64,000 nt of DNA from Bacteroidota bacterium (GTDB taxonomy: Bacteria > Bacteroidota > Bacteroidia > Cytophagales > Cyclobacteriaceae): NCBI GenBank assembly GCA_023428695.1, contig JAEYWY010000017.1, positions 310,001-374,000 of the forward strand, written 5' to 3'. The position numbers and the translations under genes were made by a program. The notes beneath the pieces were generated by a model, which was not told the origin of the DNA, did no database searches, and saw only the letters and a program-made list of their open reading frames with translations. Shown here in pieces: positions 8,624-16,046 of the stretch. Position 1 is the stretch's first letter. The number at the start of each line of letters is the position of its first letter.

Positions 8624-9202
8624 TCAGTTTAGAAATCCATTCATCAAAATGATCAACAGCGGCAGGTATTCCCGCAATTGTTCACGCATCAGCTTCAACG
8701 CCTTGCCCATGTGATTTTCCACCGTCTTTATGCTGATGTTCAGATGTTCGGCAATCTCGGAGTACTTCAACTCTTCAAAACGCGACAGCTTGAAAACAAG
8801 CCGGCACTGCTCGGGAAGAGTGTCCATCGCTTCATAAATCCGCGTCTCCAGTTCTGACGCCATTACCATTCGGGCGACGGAGTCACTGCTGCGTTCACCC
8901 ATGGCCAGTTGTACGGCTGCATGTTCCTTCTTCACCTTTTCGTGTTTCAGGACATTCAGGCACGCGTTTCTGACCATTGCATACAGATACGGCCTCACCG
9001 CCGTCCGTATTTCGAGCGTTTCCTTTTTCTCCCAAAGCGAAATGAAAGTCGATTGGACAATCTCCTCTGCTTCGTCCTTGTCCTGGACGAAGGTGTAGGC
9101 ATAACTACACAGCGGTTGATAGTAGGTTCGAAAAAGCATCTCAAAAGCAGTAATTTGGCCCGCCTTCAGCGTTTCGAGTAGCTGGTTCTCGTTTAATTCC
9201 AC
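8624..9202 (-). CDS. ECF RNA polymerase sigma factor (FecI-like, Bacteroidota group)
   Basis: Sigma-70 family ECF factor of 192 aa. Region 2 is seen at residues about 20-90 (FEMLFRTYYQPLCSYAY, DEAEEIVQSTFISLWEK, VRPYLYAMVRNACLNVLKHEK). Region 4 is at about 125-180 (LPEQCRLVFKLSRFEELKYS, EIAEHLNISIKTVENHMGKAL), where the helix-turn-helix contacts the -35/-33 region. It is the first gene of the sigma/FecR/STN-repeat operon. A weak upstream TAAATTTC element is at 9225-9232 on the same strand. Target promoters are not evident. Confidence 0.95.
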   Translation of the reverse strand: MELNENQLLETLKAGQITAFEMLFRTYYQPLCSYAYTFVQDKDEAEEIVQSTFISLWEKKETLEIRTAVRPYLYAMVRNACLNVLKHEKVKKEHAAVQLAMGERSSDSVARMVMASELETRIYEAMDTLPEQCRLVFKLSRFEELKYSEIAEHLNISIKTVENHMGKALKLMREQLREYLPLLIILMNGFLN

Positions 9203-9299
9203 TGCTCTTGATTAGATCGTCAGCGAAATTTACGTTTTTGCGGCGTTCGGGTTATGACAACTGGCAAAAGATTTCCCCCTACTCCGGCGACAATTCATG

Positions 9300-9884
9300 T
9301 TAGATTTTTTCCCCGACCCAGAATGGTGATGGTCCGGTGATGCTGATAATCCCGTCGCGCTCAACATGGAACTCGTTCAAAGTCAGCTTCAACCCCTCAA
9401 TTTTCAGGTCTCCAACAAGGCTTTCCGGAAAAACCTGAAACGTCTGTCTGGCCGCGATCCACTTGCGGAAATCTTTCGTTTGGATCCAGCGATGACTGTT
9501 GTCAAAGACCGTTACTTGCAACGCTTCAGAATCCTTAAGGACCCTAAAGACCTCATTACGCCGCTGCGTAAGCAAATGGATATTTGAATACCCGGCGTTT
9601 TTCATATAATCAATACCGGCTTTGATCCAGTCGGATGGCGATTCTGCCAAAACACCCACCGGCATCTGATGCTGAAGACAGGAATACACGTCTTCCTCAC
9701 GACCCGGCGCACAAATTACTACATCGATTTTCACGGACCAGGACAATGCAGCCTCGAGTGCGTTTTCTGTGATAACGAGTAACGGAGCCCACTCCAATAG
9801 TTCGGCAGCTTCCCTGAACGGAACGGGATCAATAATAAGTAACGCCGGTTCCTGTCCTTCTCTAACAAAATGATGCGACGACAT
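9300..9884 (-). CDS. Thiamine-pyrophosphokinase-like protein, probably catalytically degenerate
   Basis: Protein of 194 aa. The overall order (N-terminal MSSHHFVREGQEPALLI, then LLEWAPLLVITENALEAAL, KIDVVICAP, a Ser/Val-rich C-terminal sheet and a terminal PFWVGEKI) recalls a Bacteroidota family annotated as thiamine pyrophosphokinase. The family's acidic GDFDS-type catalytic motif is not present; the equivalent stretch reads VDVVICAPGREED-like. I therefore expect a non-catalytic or repurposed relative. It is divergent from the DUF4254 gene with 79 bp between starts. The identification rests on recalled family resemblance and is moderate. Confidence 0.45.
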   Translation of the reverse strand: MSSHHFVREGQEPALLIIDPVPFREAAELLEWAPLLVITENALEAALSWSVKIDVVICAPGREEDVYSCLQHQMPVGVLAESPSDWIKAGIDYMKNAGYSNIHLLTQRRNEVFRVLKDSEALQVTVFDNSHRWIQTKDFRKWIAARQTFQVFPESLVGDLKIEGLKLTLNEFHVERDGIISITGPSPFWVGEKI

Positions 9885-9963
9885 TGAATGCGATTAATGA
9901 ATCGAAAATCGGAATGCTAATTTTTAAATTACTTAAATTGCCGTTCAATCGGATATCAAAGAT

Positions 9964-10575
9964 ATGCTGCAAGCGGAGTCGTGCTACCAGGTTTTTCAAA
10001 GAAGTATTAATGATTATCACAAGACCGACGATGTTGATACTTCGGTGAAGAATCCCTATCCCACCGGGTCGTTTGAACACCTGCTTTATGGAAAGAACTG
10101 GATTGACACCGTACAATGGCATCTCGAAGACATCATCAGGGATCCTGCAATTCAGCCCGAAGAAGCGCTGAAGATCAAACGCAGAATTGACAAATCCAAT
10201 CAGGACAGAACTGATCTTGTTGAACGTATCGATGACTATTTTCTCGCTGAATTCAGAAACGTTCAAACAAAACCGGGAGTTCGCATCAACTCAGAAACAC
10301 CGGCCTGGCTGCTGGACCGAATGAGCATTTTGTTGCTAAAGATCTATCACATGAAAGAGCAGACAGAGCGCACTGATGTTGGACCCGATCACATTGCAAA
10401 ATGCAAAACAAAACTTGCCACGCTTCTCGAACAACGCGAAGACATGAAAAATGCATTCGATGAACTTATGGAAGATATTGGATCGGGTGAACGAAGGTTT
10501 AAGGTCTACCGCCAGATGAAAATGTACAATGATGAAACCCTGAACCCTGTGTTATACGGCCAGAAAGGTTCATAA
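9964..10575 (+). CDS. DUF4254-family protein
   Basis: Soluble, probably cytoplasmic helical protein of 203 aa with no signal peptide. It has features I associate with DUF4254: a short N-terminal helix, the FEHLLYGKNWIDTVQWHLED block (about residues 39-58), IQPEEALKIKRRIDKSNQDR (about 66-85) and a long charged helical C-terminus. The biochemical function is unknown. It lies 25 bp upstream of a family 9 glycosyltransferase in the same direction, an arrangement I recall from other Bacteroidota, which suggests a link with cell-surface glycan assembly. Confidence 0.7.
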   Translation: MLQAESCYQVFQRSINDYHKTDDVDTSVKNPYPTGSFEHLLYGKNWIDTVQWHLEDIIRDPAIQPEEALKIKRRIDKSNQDRTDLVERIDDYFLAEFRNVQTKPGVRINSETPAWLLDRMSILLLKIYHMKEQTERTDVGPDHIAKCKTKLATLLEQREDMKNAFDELMEDIGSGERRFKVYRQMKMYNDETLNPVLYGQKGS

Positions 10576-10600
10576 TCTCCATCCAGAAACACAAAAAGGT

Positions 10601-11659
10601 TTGCGTAAGATCCTTCTGCTTCGTTTTTCAGCCATGGGCGACGTGGTACTGTTGGTACCGGTGGTACGTTCGCTGGTGGCAGCATATCCTGATGTCGAGG
10701 TTACCGTCGTCACGCGCCCCAAGTTTGCCTCATTCTTTACCGAGATAGATCGCGTGGTTCCTTATCCGGCCGATGTGGACTACACCTACAACGGCATATT
10801 TGGAATGCGTGAACTTTTCAGAAAACTTTTACAACGGGCCGACTACGACGTAGTGATCGACGCGCATGATCACATTCGTACGATCGTCATGCGGACATTG
10901 TTTAAGTTGTTCACAGTACCCGTAGTCGTTTTCGACAAGGGCCGTCCGCAGAAGAAGGCATTTACAAGAAAAGAAAGTAAAGACGTAACACCACTTCCGC
11001 ACACGGTGGAGCGTTATCGCCAGGCCTTTGTGAAAGCGGGGTTTGATTTCCCGATACTACAACCACCGTACCTTAACATTCGGGATTTCACACGCAACGA
11101 GGTGGATACCTGGCTTGCCACTCAGGATGTAAGAAAAGGTGAACATTGGATCGGCGTCGCACCGTTTGCAATGCACGTTTCCAAAATCTGGCCACTGGAC
11201 AACTATGCAAAACTCATCCGGACGCTGTCCTCGAATACAAACGTCAGATTTTTTCTTTTCGGCGGTGGCGAAAAAGAGATCGCCTTCTTCCAAACATTAA
11301 AAGACGAATTCCCGGAACAGTGCCATATTGTTGCCGGAAATCTGAAGATCAAGCAGGAGCTGGCGCTGATGGAGCGTCTCGATTTAATGATATGCGTCGA
11401 TTCGTCCAACATGCATCTCGCTGCACTGATGAATATCCCCGTAGTGTCTGTATGGGGTGGTACCGATCCGGATGTCGGGTTTGCTCCGTACGGGTCGCCA
11501 CGCGAAAACATTCTGCAGATTTCCCGCGACGAACTCCCGTGCCGTCCCTGTTCGGTGTACGGACGCGAGACCTGCTATCGAAAGGATTTCGCATGCCTTG
11601 TACGGATCACACCTGAAGCAGTCGCGGAGCGCGCAACGGCACTGTTGAATAATTTATAA
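10601..11659 (+). CDS. Family 9 glycosyltransferase (heptosyltransferase-like)
   Basis: GT-B fold glycosyltransferase of 352 aa, probably acting at the cytoplasmic face of the inner membrane in lipopolysaccharide or surface glycan synthesis. Hallmarks are the N-terminal KILLLRFSAMGDVVLLVPVV (Rossmann-like entry with the G-D pair) and the C-terminal donor site DSSNMHLAALMNIPVVSVWG followed by G-T-D-P. The start is a TTG at 10601 (MRKILLLR) preceded by AAAAAGG. The C-terminus has a four-Cys cluster (CRPCSVYGRETC and a later Cys), common in this group. Probably cotranscribed with the DUF4254 gene. The sugar donor cannot be inferred. Confidence 0.9.
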   Translation: MRKILLLRFSAMGDVVLLVPVVRSLVAAYPDVEVTVVTRPKFASFFTEIDRVVPYPADVDYTYNGIFGMRELFRKLLQRADYDVVIDAHDHIRTIVMRTLFKLFTVPVVVFDKGRPQKKAFTRKESKDVTPLPHTVERYRQAFVKAGFDFPILQPPYLNIRDFTRNEVDTWLATQDVRKGEHWIGVAPFAMHVSKIWPLDNYAKLIRTLSSNTNVRFFLFGGGEKEIAFFQTLKDEFPEQCHIVAGNLKIKQELALMERLDLMICVDSSNMHLAALMNIPVVSVWGGTDPDVGFAPYGSPRENILQISRDELPCRPCSVYGRETCYRKDFACLVRITPEAVAERATALLNNL

Positions 11660-11711
11660 TTGGGAAATTTCTGATTTCTAAATTGATGGAATTCGGTGTA
11701 TACCGCTGAGT

Positions 11712-11824
11712 CGCCCCTCTCTGGCTATCCTCATGAACCTTCATTCAGAGCGGCGGAAGCGGGGAGGAAGCGCGAGCGCAGTGTCCCGAGATACTCGGGG
11801 AAGAATCGCATGAACGAAGGGGCG
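11712..11824. repeat. Structured intergenic element, REP-like candidate
   Basis: Nested dyads lie between the convergent glycosyltransferase and rocD. CGCCCCT (11712-11718) faces AGGGGCG (11818-11824). CCTTCATTCA (11738-11747) faces TGAACGAAGG (11811-11820) with one mismatch. A perfect CCCGAG-ata-CTCGGG hairpin is at 11785-11799. The CATTCAGAGCGG...GAATCGCATGAACG wording resembles dispersed extragenic repeats of this phylum; copy number cannot be tested from this window. Confidence 0.4.
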
Positions 11825-11919
11825 TCTTTGCCGACAATTCGCATGTGTTGGAAGAAAAGCGAATTCGAGAAAAGGAAGGATTTGACGCCACCTCGGATTA
11901 ACGATGCGTCGGCATGAGT

Positions 11920-13155
11920 CTATCTGAACTTCACCACCACCCGTTCAATGATATCGCAACATTCGTGCACCTGATCTTCGGTAATTACCAGCGGCGGTGC
12001 AAGACGAATGATGTTTCCATGAGTGGGTTTCGCCAACAAACCTTCCTTCGCAAATGCAACACACATGTCCCAGGCGGTGTCGCTTTCAGGAGAATCGTTG
12101 ATAACTATCGCGTTAAGCAACCCCTTTCCACGCACGATGGTGATAAGGTTTGTTCGTTTCCTGAGTTCCAGCATTCTTTTCCGGAACACTTCACCCAGTC
12201 GTGCGGCGTTGTCGGCGAGCTTCTCGTCAATGATGACTTCCAGCGCCGCGATACAAACCGCAGCTGCGACCGGGTTTCCGCCGAAGGTTGATCCATGTTC
12301 ACCGGGTTTCAATAACATCATGATATCGTCATCAGCGAGTACACATGAAACCGGGAGCACACCTCCGGAAAGGGCTTTCCCAAGAATAAGCAAATCAGGA
12401 CGCACGTTTTCGTGATCAGAGGCGAGCATCCTTCCCGTTCTTCCGATACCTGTCTGAATCTCATCCATCATCAGCAGCACATTGTGACGTGTACACAACT
12501 CGCGCGCTGCTTTCAGATACCCTTCCTGAGGAACATAAACACCTGCTTCACCCTGAATGGGTTCGATCCACAATCCACACACATTCGGATCGGCGATTGC
12601 AGATGCGATAGCGTCTACGTTGTCATAGTCGACAATTTCAAACCCCGGCATGAACGGACCAAAACCGGATCGCGCGAGTTTGTCTGTTGATGCTGATATT
12701 ATTGTGGTGGTACGTCCGTGAAAATTCTGTCGAACAGCAACAATAACGGCTTCGTTATCGGGAATTCCTTTTTTGAGGTAGCCCCATTTTCGGGCAAGTT
12801 TGATCGCGGTTTCATTCGCTTCCGCACCCGAATTCATAAAAAGTGATTTCTGGTATCCGAAAGTTTCACAAATGAATTTCTCGGCAAGTCCAAGTTTGTC
12901 GTTGTAAAATGCCCTGGACGTAAGCGTGAGTTCCCGGGCCTGCTCAATCAATGCGCCCACTATGCGGGGATGGCAATGCCCCTGGTTAACCGCGCTATAG
13001 GCCGATAAAAAGTCATAATAACGCTTCCCTTCCACGTCCCACAGAAATACACCCTCACCTTTTGACAACACAACCGGCAGGGGGTGATAATTATGCGCAC
13101 CATAACGCTCCTCGAGGTCAATTGCTTCCTGACTTGTACGTATCATATCTACCAT
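11920..13155 (-). CDS. rocD: Ornithine aminotransferase
   Basis: PLP-dependent class III aminotransferase of 411 aa: ornithine + 2-oxoglutarate to glutamate-5-semialdehyde + glutamate. Visible motifs are YGAHNYHPLPVVLSKGEGV near the N-terminus, SGAEANETAIKLARKW (PLP phosphate site, about residue 108), MMDEIQTGIGRTGRM (about 230) and LILGKALSGGVLPVS (about 260), where Lys forms the Schiff base. HGSTFGGNPVA follows. The YGAHNYHPLP opening is typical of ornithine rather than acetylornithine aminotransferases. A weak TATGTTTA -7-like element is at 13176-13183. It appears monocistronic. Confidence 0.95.
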   Translation of the reverse strand: MVDMIRTSQEAIDLEERYGAHNYHPLPVVLSKGEGVFLWDVEGKRYYDFLSAYSAVNQGHCHPRIVGALIEQARELTLTSRAFYNDKLGLAEKFICETFGYQKSLFMNSGAEANETAIKLARKWGYLKKGIPDNEAVIVAVRQNFHGRTTTIISASTDKLARSGFGPFMPGFEIVDYDNVDAIASAIADPNVCGLWIEPIQGEAGVYVPQEGYLKAARELCTRHNVLLMMDEIQTGIGRTGRMLASDHENVRPDLLILGKALSGGVLPVSCVLADDDIMMLLKPGEHGSTFGGNPVAAAVCIAALEVIIDEKLADNAARLGEVFRKRMLELRKRTNLITIVRGKGLLNAIVINDSPESDTAWDMCVAFAKEGLLAKPTHGNIIRLAPPLVITEDQVHECCDIIERVVVKFR

Positions 13156-13303
13156 AGTAATCGCGTTTCACGTTATAAACATAACAAATTAAGCCGTCAA
13201 AAGGGACCAAAATCGCACTGTGCTAACACATCCTGGAACAGAACAAAAAGCGTCCCTGCAGAAAGTCTTTCGATCTGATTTTTTGTACTCTATATTTACC
13301 GCC

Positions 13304-14620
13304 ATGGAAATTCTTCTGGTGCTTACGGGTTTGGCAGTGGGGGTTACAGCAGGTTGGCTTGCCGCACGACTGAAGTATTATCCGGCACAAAACGAAGGTC
13401 ACACCGCGTTGCAGGTAGAACAGGAACGAAACCGGAATCTATTGCTCCAAATCGATGAACTTAAGGCCGACCTGGTTCGCGAACGCGAAAAGAGAATCGA
13501 TCTGAATAACAGTCTCGCAGCAACCGAAGCAGATTACCGAAATCTGCAGGAAAAACTGGAGGAACAGAAGAAGGGTATGGAGGCGCTTGCCGAAAAGTTC
13601 ACGTCACAATTCAAGACGCTTGCCAACGACATCTTTGAAGAGAAGAGCAGGAAGTTCACCGAACAAAATCGGACAAATCTTTTTGATTTGCTGAGACCGC
13701 TGGGCGAAAAGATTTCAGCATTCGAAAAGAAAGTAGAAGAAACCCACCGCGATCAGATTTCACGTAACTCCGCTCTTCGGGAACAACTTGAAAACCTGCA
13801 GAAGCTTAATGTACAAATGACGCGAGAAGCCGAGAACCTTACGCGTGCACTGCGCGGCGACACGAAAACACAAGGCGCATGGGGTGAATTTATTCTTGAA
13901 AGTATTCTTGAAAAATCCGGACTGGAACGCGACCGCGAATACACGATCCAGGAAACCTTTACGACGGTTGAAGGTCGCCTGCGCCCCGATGTGATTATTC
14001 GCCTCCCGGAAAACAAACATGTGGTCATCGACTCCAAGGTGAGTCTGACTGCATACAACAATTTTGTGAACGCTGATTCAGAGGAAGACAAAACGATTTT
14101 TTTGAAAGCTCATCTCACGTCTATCCGCCAGCACATGCGGATACTCGGCGACAAAAATTATCAACGTCACATCGGCGACAGCAATCTTGACTTTGTGATG
14201 ATGTTTATCCCGATTGAGCCGGCCTATATTCTGGCGATCCAACAGGATAAGGATCTTTACGACGAGGCTCTTGAAAAACGTATCGTTTTCGTGAGCCCGA
14301 CACTATTGATCCCATCGCTGCAACTGATCAAGAATACATGGAAGCAGGAGTATCAGAACCGGCATGTGCTGGACATCGCCAATAAGGCCGGAGATCTTTA
14401 CGACAAGTTCGTAGGCTTCACGGATGATCTTATTGAATTGGGCAGACACCTCGATGTGTCGAAGCGGCATTACGAGGAGTCAATGAAAAAACTGTCCGTC
14501 GGAAGTGGCAACCTGGTACGACGCGTCGAAGATTTGAAGAAACTCGGTGCGCGCGCAAGCAAGAGCATCGACCCCGGACTTGTAAAAAAATCCGGCGACC
14601 AGACCGGGCTTTTTGAATAA
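13304..14620 (+). CDS. rmuC: DNA recombination protein RmuC family
   Basis: 438-aa RmuC homologue from ATG 13304 (MEILLVLTGLAVGV). The open frame extends 28 codons upstream, but a TATATTTA -7-like element at 13291-13298 lies inside that extension. Residues 1-22 form a membrane anchor. Residues about 40-115 are a coiled coil rich in Glu, Lys and Leu. The RmuC nuclease-like domain follows (about 165-390), with AWGEFILESILEKSGL, RPDVIIRLPENKHVVIDSKVS split across a short gap, and IEPAYILAIQQD. RmuC limits inversions at short repeats; the fold is related to endonucleases. Confidence 0.93.
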   Translation: MEILLVLTGLAVGVTAGWLAARLKYYPAQNEGHTALQVEQERNRNLLLQIDELKADLVREREKRIDLNNSLAATEADYRNLQEKLEEQKKGMEALAEKFTSQFKTLANDIFEEKSRKFTEQNRTNLFDLLRPLGEKISAFEKKVEETHRDQISRNSALREQLENLQKLNVQMTREAENLTRALRGDTKTQGAWGEFILESILEKSGLERDREYTIQETFTTVEGRLRPDVIIRLPENKHVVIDSKVSLTAYNNFVNADSEEDKTIFLKAHLTSIRQHMRILGDKNYQRHIGDSNLDFVMMFIPIEPAYILAIQQDKDLYDEALEKRIVFVSPTLLIPSLQLIKNTWKQEYQNRHVLDIANKAGDLYDKFVGFTDDLIELGRHLDVSKRHYEESMKKLSVGSGNLVRRVEDLKKLGARASKSIDPGLVKKSGDQTGLFE

Positions 14621-14652
14621 TAGAAGTATTGACTACAAAGAAGTACAGATAC

Positions 14653-15027
14653 ATGAAGGTTACGTCAGAGAATAAACTCAAAAAACTAATTGTTGTGGGT
14701 GATCGCGTACTGATCAAACCGACGAAACAATCAGATAAAACCGCGAGTGGACTTTACCTGCCACCAGGTGTTCAGGAAAAAGAAAAGATTCAAAGTGGTT
14801 ATGTGATCAAAGTCGGACCCGGCTACCCGCTTCCATTACCAGCCGATGAAGACGACATGTGGAAAGGTAAGGAAGAGCAGGTGAAGTATCTTCCACTGCA
14901 GGCACAGGAAGGCGACCTTGCAATCTTTTTACAGAAGGGAGCCATTGAAGTAATGTACGAAGATGAAAAATATTTTATCGTACCACAGGCATCTATTTTG
15001 ATGCTCGAACGCGAGGAGGAATTGTGA
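14653..15027 (+). CDS. GroES-like co-chaperonin paralogue
   Basis: 124-aa protein of the Cpn10/GroES fold from ATG 14653; a TTG at 14629 would add eight residues. GroES hallmarks are the opening VVGDRVLIKPTKQSDKTASG followed by LYLPPGVQEKEK (mobile-loop region), SGYVIKVGPG, and the closing EVMYEDEKYFIV with a hydrophobic C-terminal strand. It is longer than a standard GroES (about 95 aa), with an insert around residues 60-85 (YPLPLPADEDDMWKGKEE). No groEL is adjacent, so it is a divergent paralogue rather than the main co-chaperonin. The next gene starts within a few bases of its stop and is almost certainly cotranscribed. Confidence 0.8.
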   Translation: MKVTSENKLKKLIVVGDRVLIKPTKQSDKTASGLYLPPGVQEKEKIQSGYVIKVGPGYPLPLPADEDDMWKGKEEQVKYLPLQAQEGDLAIFLQKGAIEVMYEDEKYFIVPQASILMLEREEEL

Positions 15028-15029
15028 TT

Positions 15030-15278
15030 ATGGCCGGACTCGCATTTGATGTACTTAGAACCGGAAAAAAATACCGGCTGGTGAACTATGGTGAATCACA
15101 TGAGTTCATCATTGAAAACATTCTTTCGAATGGCGACTTCAGGGTGAAGGACACGCTCACGCTTGAGCGTTACCACCTAAAAGACCTGATCCGGTACGGC
15201 AAGGGGGATGATTTCGAAATCCGCGAAGTTGAAGAAGGCAACTCCGGCGAAGGAGCAACTGGTAAAGGATTAATCTGA
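15030..15278 (+). CDS. Small uncharacterised protein coupled to the GroES-like gene
   Basis: Acidic 82-aa soluble protein with no recognised domain. It starts at ATG 15030, two bases after the GroES-like TGA; an overlapping GTG at 15024 is also possible. The predicted secondary structure is mostly beta in residues 1-50 (FDVLRTGKKYRLVNYGESHE, FRVKDTLTLERYHL), followed by a short helix (KDLIRYGKGDDF) and a Gly/Glu-rich tail (EEGNSGEGATGKG). The beta-rich small-domain look suggests a binding adaptor. Coupling to a chaperonin paralogue is the only functional hint. Confidence 0.7.
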   Translation: MAGLAFDVLRTGKKYRLVNYGESHEFIIENILSNGDFRVKDTLTLERYHLKDLIRYGKGDDFEIREVEEGNSGEGATGKGLI

Positions 15279-15335
15279 AACGTTAGCGGCACAGAAGCAT
15301 TGCGTTGTTGGCGATCGCTCTTTTCCGCCTCAGCA

Positions 15336-15607
15336 TCAAAGCGGTTGCGTGCACCGGGTCTTGTGTTGCCGGAGAACATCAGCACGTTGTCGGTAGTATT
15401 GCTTTCGTTTCGGATCCAGTAAGATATGTACAGCCCACGCAGCTGCTTCTTTGAACGTCGCACGTGTAAGTCGCTCTGCTTTTTCGGGTCCGGTTTCCGG
15501 GGCGCGCGATGCGCGATAGTCATGCCCCTGACTTTCCGAAATACAAAGTATTCACCAACCCTGCCGCGAAGGCCATGTGTGAGGTCATTGTTCATTTCTG
15601 CAGCCAT
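15336..15607 (-). pseudogene. Small gene split by a -1 frameshift at a G AAA AAG slip site
   Basis: Codons 1-43 from ATG 15607 read LTHGLRGRVGEYFVFRKVRG, then TIAHRAPRKPDPKK, with the glycine-rich opening of a small Bacteroidota family (G-x-x-G-x-x-V, then T-x-x-x-x-x-P). At 15485-15479 the minus strand reads G AAA AAG. In the -1 frame it continues AERLTRATFKEAAAWAVHIL, then LDPKRKQYYRQRADVLRQHK, to a TGA at 15336-15338. That second part is the expected helical C-terminus (R-x-x-F-K-E-A-A-x-W-A). Joined, the two parts give about 90 aa, a plausible full length. Either an A was lost from a homopolymer, making a pseudogene or sequencing error, or the site drives programmed frameshifting. The zero frame runs on uselessly into the neighbouring gene. 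Confidence 0.6.
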
Positions 15608-15721
15608 AGTCGTTGGTTTTGAACCTATCCGTATAACGTGGCCCCGCTTTGATCCGGGTTACCCATGAGCGCGTATTTTTCAAATAAAAAATTGTTTCCG
15701 GACACGTTCGCAAAAATTTGA

Positions 15722-15736
15722 GACTAAAATTTAGTC
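15722..15736. promoter_or_regulatory. Perfect 7+1+7 palindrome, operator-like
   Basis: GACTAAA-A-TTTAGTC is an exact dyad with a one-base centre, in the gap between the frameshifted small gene and the aminopeptidase gene. Its size suits a dimeric repressor, but no cognate regulator lies nearby. Confidence 0.3.
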
Positions 15737-15824
15737 AGGTGCCCGAATGATCCGGGCAGGATCCGAAAACCATCAAAGTACGAAGACTGGACAAAGCGTG
15801 GAGGAAGAGTGGACAGAGAGCGGA

Positions 15825-15851
15825 AAAGGCAGACCACACAGGTCTGCCTTT
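15825..15851. terminator. Bidirectional hairpin terminator candidate
   Basis: AAAGGCAGACC (15825-15835), loop ACACA, GGTCTGCCTTT (15841-15851): an 11-bp perfect stem whose A/T ends would give a short U-tract on either strand. Confidence 0.55.
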
Positions 15852-16046
15852 AGAAAGGGCCCCTCTGTATTTTTGACGACTAATGACGAATTGAATATCC
15901 GAAACAGCCGGGGTTAAAAGAATGCTGTTTCGCCAAAGCGACGTCACCCCCAATAAACCGGCACCGTGCCCGAACAAACCATTCAAACAAAGGCTGTCAA
16001 TTCTTTTCGGAGAATCTGTTAGTTTACGTCTAACGTGCGAAGAACT

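Larger units (their letters stand above)
15608..16046. other. 439-bp intergenic region with three dyads and a possible promoter
   Basis: No convincing gene is seen on either strand. It holds a perfect palindrome GACTAAA-a-TTTAGTC (15722-15736), a hairpin TGCCCG/CGGGCA (15740-15758), a strong terminator-like hairpin (15825-15851) and a TATTTTTG -7-like element (15868-15875) that could serve the downstream aminopeptidase with a long leader. Confidence 0.5.

Noticed and set aside
11696..11917. 73-codon plus frame between the glycosyltransferase and rocD
   Set aside because: It runs through the inverted-repeat element and has low-complexity Arg/Lys/Ser composition; no evidence of coding.
15735..15986. 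83-codon minus frame in the intergenic region
   Set aside because: It contains the terminator hairpin at 15825-15851 and shows no family features.
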